Positions 9,040 to 17,204 of a DNA stretch of 64,000 nucleotides are shown one piece after another. The notes beneath the pieces are model-generated. The model ran no database searches and was not told the DNA's origin. It was given only the letters and a program-made list of their open reading frames with translations. The DNA is from CAYVQZ01 sp964453435. Lineage in GTDB: Bacteria; Abyssobacteria; SURF-5. Both the position numbers and the translations under genes were made by a program. Each line of letters starts with the position of its first letter. The first letter of the stretch is position 1. The DNA lies in the NCBI GenBank assembly GCA_964453435.1, contig CAYVQZ010000001.1, forward strand, positions 62,001 through 126,000, written 5' to 3'.

Positions 9040-9789
9040 TTAACCATGATTGTCCGCCAGATGCCTTATCCAGTCGCGCGAGCTCAGGTAGTACACTTTC
9101 GGCTCCGTGTGCAGTTTCTCCAGGAGCCGGAATGCCCTCGGGCTTCTGCTCAGCCTGTAGACCGTGTGGGCCGGATTGTTCAAATCGCCGAAACGCATCG
9201 CGCCGACGGGACACGCCTCGACACAGGCCGGCACGTAATCGTTTTCTTCCAAGTGCGCCCGACCTTCGTTATGAGCCTTGTCTTTCGCCTTCAAATAACG
9301 GTGGGAGCAGAATGTGCACTTCTCAACGACACCGCGCATGCGCGGAGCGACGTCCGGATTCAGATGATTTTCCATATTCTTCGGCCAGACGGGGTCCCAC
9401 CAGTTGAAGCATCGGACCACGTAGGGGCAAGCCGCCATGCAGTAGCGACAGCCGATACACCGGGTGTTGATCTGGTCCACCAATCCGGTCGCATCGTCAT
9501 AATTGGTGGCGCTTGCCGGGCACACCGACACGCAGGGGGTGTGGTGGTCGCATTGCATGCACGGTCGGGGGAAGTATGCGATTCGGGTGTGCGGGTAATC
9601 GGCCCCGTTATCGACTTTGTAAATTCTGAGCCACTCGATGTTCCTCAGCTTGTCGCTCTCGTCGATGCGGAACGGGACATTGTTCTCCATATGGCATGCG
9701 GTGGCGCAGTTGCCGCACCCGATGCACTTGTCGACATCGATTGTCATTCCGTAGCGAACTATCCGCTCGTTTTTTTCTTGTGATTGCAT
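9040..9789 (-). CDS. qrcC: QrcC, four-cluster ferredoxin-like subunit
   Basis: A 249-residue protein with four cysteine groups: CIGCGNCATAC, CMQCDHHTPCVSVCP, CIGCRYCMAACP and CTFCSHR...CVEACP. This is the DmsB/NrfC/PsrB pattern for a chain of Fe-S clusters. No signal peptide; in this family it travels with the Tat-exported catalytic subunit. It lies 7 bp after qrcB and would wire QrcA/B to QrcD. Confidence 0.92.
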   Translation of the reverse strand: MQSQEKNERIVRYGMTIDVDKCIGCGNCATACHMENNVPFRIDESDKLRNIEWLRIYKVDNGADYPHTRIAYFPRPCMQCDHHTPCVSVCPASATNYDDATGLVDQINTRCIGCRYCMAACPYVVRCFNWWDPVWPKNMENHLNPDVAPRMRGVVEKCTFCSHRYLKAKDKAHNEGRAHLEENDYVPACVEACPVGAMRFGDLNNPAHTVYRLSRSPRAFRLLEKLHTEPKVYYLSSRDWIRHLADNHG

Positions 9790-9796
9790 TTCTGAC

Positions 9797-12193
9797 TCAC
9801 ACTTTGATTATCCTGCCCGGCGTCGCCCACCAAACGGGAAGGCCGCTGATATCGTCTTTCCTGGCTTCGAGTATGTGGTGCGCGTTTACGCCTTTATTTC
9901 GCAGAAATTCGTCATATGCCGTGTGGCCGAACCCGAGAGGAATCAGCGCGACTCCCTCTCGAACACCGGCAAATGTGCGGAGCTTGACCCGCACCCTTCC
10001 GAGCGATGTCTCGAGGAGGACAGTGTCGCCATCCTTGAGATTCTTGTACATCGCCGTGATCGGGTTGATCTGGACCGAAATCTCTTTGTCTTGGAGCACA
10101 TCGTCGCTCAACTGCTTGATGAGCAGGGGAGGAGTCGGCAACCCATTCTCACCCATCGTTATCAAGTTGACCGGCATCACCGTGAAATCAAAGCCTCGCG
10201 GGTTTGGCGGTGGCTCGTTGTAGTGCGGCATACAGCGGATATCCTCCGTGAGACGCAGCGTCGACCGCAATGTTCGACTGAAGAATTCGAACTTGCGGTC
10301 CGGCGTTTTCAGAGCGCTCTCCGGGTCCCCATGCTTATATGCCGGGTCAAACCAGCAACTGTTCTCAACCAGATGGCTCCAGAAGACCGTGAACGATTCG
10401 TACTTCCCGGGTTCAACTGCAACCGGAAAACGTTTGTCCCTTAGAGTCGCCATGATTTCGGGAGTATTGATCACGCCCTGCCCGGTCTCGAACAATCCAC
10501 GCGCCCGCTCCCTGAGGACCTCGACCAGGCTGTGCCACGGAAACGACTCCGCAACGGCGCCGCCGACCGCTTGAGCAACCTCTATGAGGAAGTCTCCGGC
10601 ATTTCTGGTTTTGAAAAGCGGAGGAACCAGCGGGTGACTGAGCGTGTAAACCGGGTACTGCAACCCCGGGACTCCGATTTGGTCGTCCCATCTTTCGAAT
10701 GCTGTGGGCACGGGTAAAACCAGATCGGCCAAGGCGGCGCTCTCACTCATGTGCGAGGCAAACGTCACGATGTACGGGACCTTTTCGAATATGTCTTTGG
10801 CTGTTTTTCGGTCCGGCAGAGCGTAAAGCGGGTTCGCCTCGTGGATGAAGAGTATCTCGACATCCCGTGCATTCAAGTTGTTTGGCAGAAAATCGGTAAA
10901 GGGATATGTTTCGCTTCGGGACTCATCGAGTCTGGCCATCGAAAACCCCCGAATGGCCTCTTCGTCCATCCGGACGGGAGAGAGCGAACCCACCGGAACC
11001 TCCGGCTCCACCAGCACTCCGCCTTTTCGATTGATATTGCCTGCTAATGCGTTCAGGCTGTGGATCGCCATCAACTCGTAGAGGCCTGTGAAAAGGCTCC
11101 CGTCGGCCTGTCCGCCGACAGCAACGGCAGGTTTTTCCATTGCAAACCGGAACGCGAGTTCTTCGATGTCTTTTGCGGGAACATTCGTCATGCGCTCAAC
11201 CGCTCTCGGCGAATAGCGTGCCAGTATTTCCGACTTGAATCCTCTGTATGTTCTGCCGTCGGAATGTTGCCAGTCCTCGAAACCGAAGCAATGGCGGCGA
11301 ACAAATTCCTTGTCATAGAGGCTGTTCTTGATCAGAACGTGAGCGATTCCCAGAGCCAGCGCAGCCTCGCTCCCCGGCTTGATGGGCACCCAGCGGGATG
11401 CTTTTGCCGCCGTTATTGACAGGTTCGGTTCGATCTGCACGATCTCGACTTTTGGATGCTCGGTATCTGCGAACCAGTCGGCATGAGCCCGGAACATTCG
11501 CCCCGTCGTTCCCCATCCGTTGAACAGGTCGGAACCGAAGCTGAGAATGCACCGCGCGTTCTCGAGGTCGTACGCCGGGTTTCTGAAGATTCCCTGCATC
11601 AACCCGAGAACAATTCGCCGGGCATCGTGTCCGGAGGACATCCTCATGAAGTTCCCGGAGCCGACCGCCTTGAGAAAACGTTCGAACAGTTCGTTGACCG
11701 TGCTGTTCGAGTTGCAGGCGATACAGGCCAGCGCATGAGATTTCTCCGCAGAGCGGAGTTCCCTGACCTTTCCCGAAACTTCATCGATCGCCTCGTTCCA
11801 GGAAACGCGTTTCCATTCCGGTTTGTTCCTCGTTCCGACTTGCCGCAACGGCGTTTCGATGCGGGCCGAACCATACAGATGCTGGAGCTCCGCCGTGGCG
11901 GTCGGACAAATCGAGCCGCGGTTCACGGGATGGTGTTCGTCGCCATCTATCCGTACCAGACGGCTGTCTATCTTGCGCACACGAAGGCCGCATCCCCCGT
12001 CGCAAATCCGACACACGGACCTTTCGAACGACGGTTCTCCGGGTTCGGGCACGGGAACCCATGGCCAGTTTTGAGTCCAGAAGGCAAGGTCTCTGACCAA
12101 ATACCAGGGCGCCGGAGACAGCATCACGCCAAGGGCGCTGCCCCCCGCGAACGCCATGCCGGTAACGAAAGCCCTGCGATTCAATTTCACCAT
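9797..12193 (-). CDS. qrcB: QrcB, molybdopterin-oxidoreductase-family subunit
   Basis: A 798-residue protein with a Tat signal (NRRAFVTGMAFAGG) and an N-terminal CRICDGGC...GSICP cysteine set for a [4Fe-4S] cluster, followed by the molybdopterin oxidoreductase fold and a C-terminal dinucleotide-binding domain. Characterised QrcB contains no Mo and acts only in electron transfer. I see no obvious Cys/Sec metal ligand but did not align the sequence, so absence of Mo here is inferred from gene order qrcABCD. Confidence 0.9.
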   Translation of the reverse strand: MVKLNRRAFVTGMAFAGGSALGVMLSPAPWYLVRDLAFWTQNWPWVPVPEPGEPSFERSVCRICDGGCGLRVRKIDSRLVRIDGDEHHPVNRGSICPTATAELQHLYGSARIETPLRQVGTRNKPEWKRVSWNEAIDEVSGKVRELRSAEKSHALACIACNSNSTVNELFERFLKAVGSGNFMRMSSGHDARRIVLGLMQGIFRNPAYDLENARCILSFGSDLFNGWGTTGRMFRAHADWFADTEHPKVEIVQIEPNLSITAAKASRWVPIKPGSEAALALGIAHVLIKNSLYDKEFVRRHCFGFEDWQHSDGRTYRGFKSEILARYSPRAVERMTNVPAKDIEELAFRFAMEKPAVAVGGQADGSLFTGLYELMAIHSLNALAGNINRKGGVLVEPEVPVGSLSPVRMDEEAIRGFSMARLDESRSETYPFTDFLPNNLNARDVEILFIHEANPLYALPDRKTAKDIFEKVPYIVTFASHMSESAALADLVLPVPTAFERWDDQIGVPGLQYPVYTLSHPLVPPLFKTRNAGDFLIEVAQAVGGAVAESFPWHSLVEVLRERARGLFETGQGVINTPEIMATLRDKRFPVAVEPGKYESFTVFWSHLVENSCWFDPAYKHGDPESALKTPDRKFEFFSRTLRSTLRLTEDIRCMPHYNEPPPNPRGFDFTVMPVNLITMGENGLPTPPLLIKQLSDDVLQDKEISVQINPITAMYKNLKDGDTVLLETSLGRVRVKLRTFAGVREGVALIPLGFGHTAYDEFLRNKGVNAHHILEARKDDISGLPVWWATPGRIIKV

Positions 12194-12230
12194 CGTCTAT
12201 TCCTTTGAACAGGTTCCTTCTCGGAATTCA

Positions 12231-12878
12231 TTATTTGTGACATATGAAGCAGGCCGTGCTTTTTCCCATCGAACGATGACACTCCGCACACTCATTCATC
12301 CTTACCGTTCCCCACACGTCCTTCCCTTTTCTTCCAACAATAGTTGCAACATTGAGGGGAACCTTTGGATCATATACGACATAGCTGTAGTTGGTGATGC
12401 GGTTGGTCAAATATTCCGCAGGATGTTTCGACAGGCCCTGCGGACCATGACACGTTTCGCAGGCGATTTTCGCCATTCGCACGTGGGATGAATGGGAGAA
12501 CGAAACACACTCAGGCTGTGTGAAGTACAAGGCCCACTTGACCTCCTTGTTCTTCCTCACGTACTCGTTGACAAAGGCCTCCTCCTGCGGGGAATCTCCC
12601 AGCACTTCCATGTGGCAGTCCTTGCAAATCTCGATGCTGGGTATTCCGGCCCAGCTCCCGTCCTCATAAAAGAAATGACAGGTGTCGCACGTGAGGCCGA
12701 CCTCTTCTCCGTGAAACTCATGCCTGAAATCGACCGGCTGCTCTTTCTTCACGTAAGCCAAACTCGGCAAATAGAACCAACCGATGAGCATCGAACCTGC
12801 GAGTCCCACAAGGAAGACGCCGAGGGTGAGCAAAAAACTTTTTTGACCTTCTGAAATTGTTGGCATTTCCATATTCAT
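12231..12878 (-). CDS. qrcA: QrcA, membrane-anchored multiheme cytochrome c
   Basis: A 215-residue cytochrome with an N-terminal membrane anchor (LTLGVFLVGLAGSMLIG) and five CxxCH motifs (CDTCH, CKDCH, CETCH, CAECH, CFICH), the last close to the C-terminus. It is the entry point of the Qrc complex, taking electrons from soluble periplasmic cytochrome c3 fed by hydrogenases or formate dehydrogenases. Desulfovibrio QrcA has six hemes, so one may be missing or use an atypical motif here. The ATG at 12878 is preferred to the upstream TTG at 12962, which would overlap the sigma-54 element. Confidence 0.85.
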   Translation of the reverse strand: MNMEMPTISEGQKSFLLTLGVFLVGLAGSMLIGWFYLPSLAYVKKEQPVDFRHEFHGEEVGLTCDTCHFFYEDGSWAGIPSIEICKDCHMEVLGDSPQEEAFVNEYVRKNKEVKWALYFTQPECVSFSHSSHVRMAKIACETCHGPQGLSKHPAEYLTNRITNYSYVVYDPKVPLNVATIVGRKGKDVWGTVRMNECAECHRSMGKSTACFICHK

Positions 12879-12942
12879 AGTCTGTTCTTTGTCCAGTGCG
12901 GGCTCATCAATTGCTGTGCGGGTTGTTGCGGTGATAGAATGG

Positions 12943-12957
12943 GCAAGAAGTATGCCA
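12943..12957 (-). promoter_or_regulatory. Sigma-54 promoter of the qrc operon
   Basis: On the minus strand the sequence TGGCATACTTCTTGC has the invariant GG and GC exactly 10 bases apart and matches TGGCAC-N5-TTGC at all but one position. Predicted transcription start is about 50 bp upstream of the qrcA ATG. A closely similar element faces the other way at 13319. Confidence 0.75.
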
Positions 12958-13090
12958 TGCAATGAGCACGGATTTCTTGGTCATGCGCCCGATTCCCGAT
13001 TTAACCGAAAACGAGGCTTTATCGCGGTGCGTCATTGATTCTTTGGAAGACTCGTTTCATAATTGGGGGGCGGCTGCGCCACCGCCGTTT

Positions 13091-13137
13091 GTCGCAATGA
13101 GTCGCAACGAAACGTTGCGAGCAACATAATTCGCAAC
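13091..13137. promoter_or_regulatory. Inverted-repeat cluster, likely activator site between divergent sigma-54 promoters
   Basis: The 571-bp gap between qrcA and the NifX-DUF1847 gene holds repeated CGCAA/TTGCG half-sites here, including a perfect 8-bp inverted repeat TCGCAACG-AAA-CGTTGCGA (13102-13120) and a further CGCAAC at 13132. It lies roughly 145-230 bp from both sigma-54 promoters, where enhancer-binding proteins usually bind. Apart from this site and the two promoters I see no gene in the gap. Confidence 0.6.
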
Positions 13138-13318
13138 AAACAGCCGTCTGTGAAACAGCTGCTTCGCCAAGACAACATGAGCGCCAGCTTGTGTGAAAGA
13201 GCCTGCCAAGAGTGACAGCCATACCGGACGAACGATGGCATGAACATTGGGTTCGATGACACGGCGCGTCGATTTACTCCGAAACCTGCGGAGGAACGTC
13301 AACGGCTCGAGCCGGACG

Positions 13319-13334
13319 TTGGCATAGTTTTTGC
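13319..13334 (+). promoter_or_regulatory. Sigma-54 promoter of the NifX-DUF1847 gene
   Basis: TTGGCATAGTTTTTGC matches the -24/-12 consensus with GG and GC 10 bases apart and differs little from the divergent qrc promoter core. It lies about 116 bp upstream of the GTG start at 13450. Confidence 0.75.
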
Positions 13335-13449
13335 CCGAAAATTAAAGTGGTGCTGTAATTGTCGGCAAAACATCCACGGAACAAGGTGCGACGGCGAGAT
13401 GATTTTCAATGAGCAGCCGACTCAGAGCCGCAATGTTTGAGAAAGCGTC

Positions 13450-14427
13450 GTGAAAGTTGCAATACCTTTATTCGGAACACGGGTTTCTCCCCGGTGCTTG
13501 TTTTCGGACAAGACTCGGCTCTTTCAGGTGACGAACGGGCGTGTAGTGTCCGAGAAGACGGTCGATACCTCGGATATGACAGAAGAAGAACGACTGTCAC
13601 AACTCGTGGACCTGGAAATCGACGTGTTCATATGCGGCGCGATAGATGATGAATTCATCCAGAGAGCCGGTTCGTACGGAATCAAAGTGTTTCACGACGT
13701 GGCGGCGGAAGCTGAAGAAGCCGTTTCGGCGTTGATTGCGGGGACTCTGAAAAACGGATATGGATTGGCGAACGGAATCGATGATATATTATCTCAGAGC
13801 AAAAAGACGTCACCGGAGGCCGCACCTGAGGAAACGGAGAGAGAGGCTGTCAGCGGCCATATTGTCGATTGTGTGGAGTGCATGGACCGCGTGTGCCTGA
13901 GAGGTGAAAACTGCCTTTCGGAATTCCGCGACATTTTTCCGATAGAGCGGTACTCCAGGCTTCAGCATTCGATGGAAGTGACCATGGATGTCGCAGCCGA
14001 ACCGGACAGGAAGCTGTGTCGTGTCGCGGAACTCATTTATTACTGCATCGGAATGGAGTATAAACACATAGGGGTTGCCTTTTGCGTCGAGATGTTCCGG
14101 GAAGCGGAAATACTCACCCGTCTGCTGAAACGCTTTTTTCGGGTGAGCCCCGTTTGCTGCAAGATCGGCGGGAAATCGCAACGCGACCTGTTGACTTCCA
14201 TGAAGGGAGTGCTTTGCAACCCCATCGGGCAGGCACGTGTTTTGAACAGCCTGAAGACCGACATCAATGTCGTGATGGGCCTTTGCGTGGGTGTCGACTT
14301 CATATTCGCCCAGCACAGCGAGGCGCCGACCTCGACCCTGTTTGTGAAGGACAAATCGCTGGCCAACAATCCCGTCAGCGCGCTGTACTCGAAATATTAC
14401 ATCGATGAGATCCTCCGGGAACTGTAA
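13450..14427 (+). CDS. NifX/NifB-type cofactor-binding domain fused to DUF1847
   Basis: A 325-residue protein starting with GTG. Residues 1-110 resemble the dinitrogenase Fe-Mo cofactor family (MKVAIPLFGTRVSPRC; FICGAIDDEF), to which the Mo-Cu orange protein belongs. Residues 135-325 match DUF1847, starting with a cysteine set CVECMDRVCLRGENC that probably binds metal, and containing CCKIGG and MGLCVGVDF. It is driven by a sigma-54 promoter divergent from qrc and is followed by a USP-like gene. A metal or cofactor storage or sensing role is inference. Confidence 0.75.
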   Translation: MKVAIPLFGTRVSPRCLFSDKTRLFQVTNGRVVSEKTVDTSDMTEEERLSQLVDLEIDVFICGAIDDEFIQRAGSYGIKVFHDVAAEAEEAVSALIAGTLKNGYGLANGIDDILSQSKKTSPEAAPEETEREAVSGHIVDCVECMDRVCLRGENCLSEFRDIFPIERYSRLQHSMEVTMDVAAEPDRKLCRVAELIYYCIGMEYKHIGVAFCVEMFREAEILTRLLKRFFRVSPVCCKIGGKSQRDLLTSMKGVLCNPIGQARVLNSLKTDINVVMGLCVGVDFIFAQHSEAPTSTLFVKDKSLANNPVSALYSKYYIDEILREL

Positions 14428-14465
14428 AGTACCACGAGGATTATAACAAAGAAAGGAGACGTGTC

Positions 14466-15020
14466 ATGACAACCGTGGCCATGGACAGCATCGGACTGTG
14501 CGCTCACTTTTCGGTCAAGGGGGATTGGGCGTTCGACTTTGCGTTTACCCTTGCCCGGAAACACAAATGCCAGCTCAACATTTTCTACTTTCTGAGGTCT
14601 CCCTATGAAAAATATGTGGAGCCCCCGGGCGGGAGCCGCAAGGTCGATGACAGTGTTCTTGTGGCGACCGATCGGAAGCTCCGCGAGTATTACGACAAAT
14701 GTCTCGGCGATTACGTGGACGTCGGGTTCAAGGTCTGCATGGAGACACGCCACGCGAAAGAGTTGCGGACGTGCCTGATGAACAGGGAGTATCTGCTGCT
14801 GGTGATTCCGCATTTGGAGAAAGGTATTACCTTCGGCAATATCCCCATCGAGGAGTTCGCGTATCGATTTACCGCGCCGGTCGTGCTGGTGGGGCCGGAC
14901 AGGCCGGACCAATATCACTTGAACCCGTCGGCCGTCTTGCTGATGGACAAACTGGAACTTCCGGAGGGTTCGTGGGATGAAATCCAAATCGTTGCGTCCC
15001 ACACCGCCTCGACATCCTGA
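14466..15020 (+). CDS. UspA-like protein
   Basis: A 184-residue soluble protein with a strong GGAG ribosome site, 38 bp after the NifX-DUF1847 gene and probably co-transcribed. The alternating strand/helix pattern (VAMDSIGLCAHF, FDFAFTLARKHKCQLNIFYF, ending APVVLVG) is that of the universal stress protein fold. I do not see a clear G-2x-G-9x-G(S/T) nucleotide motif, so it may not bind ATP. Its role is unknown; context links it to qrc-coupled regulation. Confidence 0.6.
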   Translation: MTTVAMDSIGLCAHFSVKGDWAFDFAFTLARKHKCQLNIFYFLRSPYEKYVEPPGGSRKVDDSVLVATDRKLREYYDKCLGDYVDVGFKVCMETRHAKELRTCLMNREYLLLVIPHLEKGITFGNIPIEEFAYRFTAPVVLVGPDRPDQYHLNPSAVLLMDKLELPEGSWDEIQIVASHTASTS

Positions 15021-15194
15021 GGAGCGCACAAATTGAGCCGGAACGCGGCTTCTTGTTCCGTGCCCACAACTTGACACATTGAGCATCGCACGACGCCGCG
15101 CGCAACAATGAAGGCCAAGACAAACCGGCTGCCCGGCCTGCAGACAGAAGACCGGAAGGAGTGACGGCTCGAGCGGTTTTTCCCGGTTCCCGCC

Positions 15195-16541
15195 TCAGAG
15201 AAACGAGATATTGTATTTTTCCATCTTGCGCCAGAGAGTCGAGCGATGCATTCCCAATTCTTCCGCGGTCTTGTTCCGGTTCCCTCTGTTTCTCTCCAGC
15301 GCTTCCCTGATGATGGATTCTTCCGACGTCGCTCCATAGGAAGCTCTTCCGTTTGATTCTCCCTTTTTCCTTATGGCTTCCAGTATCCTTTCCGGCAGAT
15401 GCTTCTCCTCGATGGTGTTGCCCCGGCAAATAACGAATGCGTGCTCTATCGCGTTCTCGAGCTCTCGGACATTGCCGGGAAACTCGTAGGCGCGAAGAAG
15501 TCTTAACACAGTCGGAGAAACCCCGCGAATGTCCTTTTTCCTCTTTGACCGCAACTTGTTGATAAAATGCTCCACGAGAAGCGGCAAATCCTCGAGTCTC
15601 TCGCGAAGCGGTGGGATTTGAATATTTATCACGTTGATGCGATAGTAGAGGTCTTCCCTGAATTTACCCTCCTCGACCAGGTCCTTCAGTACTCGATTCG
15701 ATGAGGTGATGATGCGCGCGTCGGTCTGCAACATGCGTGTGGAGCCAAGGGGTTGGTACTCGCCGTTGTTCAGCACCCGCAGCAGTTTCACTTGCAGAGG
15801 GAGCGGCATGTCGCCGATTTCATCCAAGAGCAGGGTCCCTCCCTGAGCGAGGTAGAACATCCCGGGCTTGTCTCGTTTGGCGTCGGTGAATGCGCCACGC
15901 ACGTACCCGAATAGTTCCGACTCGAGCAACGTCTCGGGAAGCGCGGCGCAATTGATGCGAATATACGAGTTGTGCTTGCGAGGGCTCAGATTATGCAACG
16001 CCTGCGCGAGCAACTCCTTCCCCGAGCCACTCGGTCCCTGTATCAACACGTTGCATTCCGATTCCGCGATCTCCGGCAACAGCTCGAAAATGTGCTGCAT
16101 CTTCTCGTTGCTGCTCACAAGGTTCTCAAAGCTGTTCAGTTTCGAAACCTTGTCCTGGAGGCTCTCGATTTCGGAGAGATCGCGGAAAAATTCCACCGCC
16201 CCCACGCAACGGTTTTCCTCGTCGCGCAGCAATGTCGTGCTCACGCTTATCGGCGTCTTCCGGCCGTCGCGGGTTATAATGGTTACCCGCACATTGGATA
16301 CGGACGTGCCATTTTGGAGAGTGTTTCTCAGCGCGCAGCGGGTCTGACACAGGTCGGTCCGGAAAATGTCAAAACAATACTTCCCAACAGCTTCATGCCG
16401 GCTGAATCCCGAAATCTTCTCCGCCGCCTTGTTAAAGGAAGTGATCCGGCAATCATGGTCTGTCGTGAAAACTCCCTCTCCGATGCTGTCAAAAATGATA
16501 GATGAAATATTTTTTTGTTCCCGTTGATAATCTTCAGACAT
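15195..16541 (-). CDS. PAS-AAA+ sigma-54 activator with GAFTDA loop
   Basis: A 448-residue one-component enhancer-binding protein: PAS domain (about 10-120) with the cysteine pattern CFDIFRTDLCQTRC, AAA+ domain (150-380) with Walker A GPSGSGKE and Walker B LLLDEIGD, and a Fis-type HTH at the C-terminus (NKTAEELGMHRSTLWRKM). The sigma-54-contacting loop is GAFTDA instead of GAFTGA. It lacks a receiver domain, so the PAS domain probably senses redox or metal state. Likely targets are the two sigma-54 promoters at 12.9-13.3 kb and its own promoter. Confidence 0.9.
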   Translation of the reverse strand: MSEDYQREQKNISSIIFDSIGEGVFTTDHDCRITSFNKAAEKISGFSRHEAVGKYCFDIFRTDLCQTRCALRNTLQNGTSVSNVRVTIITRDGRKTPISVSTTLLRDEENRCVGAVEFFRDLSEIESLQDKVSKLNSFENLVSSNEKMQHIFELLPEIAESECNVLIQGPSGSGKELLAQALHNLSPRKHNSYIRINCAALPETLLESELFGYVRGAFTDAKRDKPGMFYLAQGGTLLLDEIGDMPLPLQVKLLRVLNNGEYQPLGSTRMLQTDARIITSSNRVLKDLVEEGKFREDLYYRINVINIQIPPLRERLEDLPLLVEHFINKLRSKRKKDIRGVSPTVLRLLRAYEFPGNVRELENAIEHAFVICRGNTIEEKHLPERILEAIRKKGESNGRASYGATSEESIIREALERNRGNRNKTAEELGMHRSTLWRKMEKYNISFL

Positions 16542-16598
16542 TGTTTCATTAAGTCTCCATGTTGCATTCCCTGATGCCCAGTTTCCGTACTCTAATGA

Positions 16599-16614
16599 GC
16601 ACGTATCGTGCCAG
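16599..16614 (-). promoter_or_regulatory. Sigma-54-like promoter of the activator gene
   Basis: Minus strand CTGGCACGATACGTGC keeps the GG and GC 10 bases apart and the TGGCACG part perfectly, with GTGC in place of TTGC. It lies about 60 bp upstream of the activator start and suggests autoregulation. The surrounding gap 16542-16864 otherwise holds only the inverted repeat at 16714. Confidence 0.5.
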
Positions 16615-16713
16615 GGAAGAAAGGTTGGTGAGCTTTAGCTGTTAAGTCTAGGAGGGGAAATAACTTGCAAATATTCTCGAATCAGCCACGAAATCGAATT
16701 CTTGTCTCATTTA

Positions 16714-16734
16714 GTTGCGCTCGCGCAACGAAAC
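16714..16734. promoter_or_regulatory. Palindrome GTTGCGC-TC-GCGCAAC, candidate activator site
   Basis: A perfect 7-bp inverted repeat about 100 bp upstream of the sigma-54-like element at 16599. It shares CGCAACGAAAC (16724-16734) with the site cluster at 13103-13113, so the two gaps probably bind the same regulator. Confidence 0.5.
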
Positions 16735-16864
16735 AAATGTCGCAAATAATGCAATGGTGCAACATCCCTCGCGGTTCGCCTCAAGGCGCTTCGTGATTGC
16801 TTTGCCAAGACGAGAGGCGCACGCGAGCGCCGCACTACGGGGTCGGCGCAGAGCCGTTCGGCGG

Positions 16865-17104
16865 CTAATCCGTGCTACAGGGCGGCTTATCACATGGCGT
16901 GGCGCTGCCGCAGCATGGCGACCCCTTGCCGCATCGAGTCACGGCGGTTGCGGTTTCCCTCGGAATGTTCGGCGCCGATATCAACCGCTCCAACTCGATT
17001 GACCCGCACTTCGAGCAAGAAGGCGCTTCCTTTGCCTGGCTTGAACGTATCAGTATTTCCTGCGAATGTCCGCAGGTGGCGCAACGAAATTCGTAAATCG
17101 GCAT
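16865..17104 (-). CDS. FmdB-type zinc-ribbon protein
   Basis: A 79-residue protein starting MPIYEFRCATCG, the hallmark of the FmdB/CxxC_CXXC_SSSS family. CATCG and CSKCG pairs can bind one zinc; a Cys-rich tail (CGKGSPCCGS...CDKPPC) adds further thiols. ATG at 17104 with AGGTG seven bases upstream is preferred over the GTG at 17113. It is the last gene of the long cluster and precedes the activator gene. Function in the family is unproven. Confidence 0.75.
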   Translation of the reverse strand: MPIYEFRCATCGHSQEILIRSSQAKEAPSCSKCGSIELERLISAPNIPRETATAVTRCGKGSPCCGSATPCDKPPCSTD

Positions 17105-17204
17105 GTTGGACACCTACCTCATGTTTTGATCGGCCAGGCCGCTTTTCTTTCCGAAAGGCGGCCGAACCGTCTTGCCAAAAAACAGGACGGCCCCGCGAAT
17201 GAGA

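Noticed and set aside
16842..17000. Plus-strand frames near the FmdB-like gene
   Set aside because: They are antisense to a recognisable FmdB domain.
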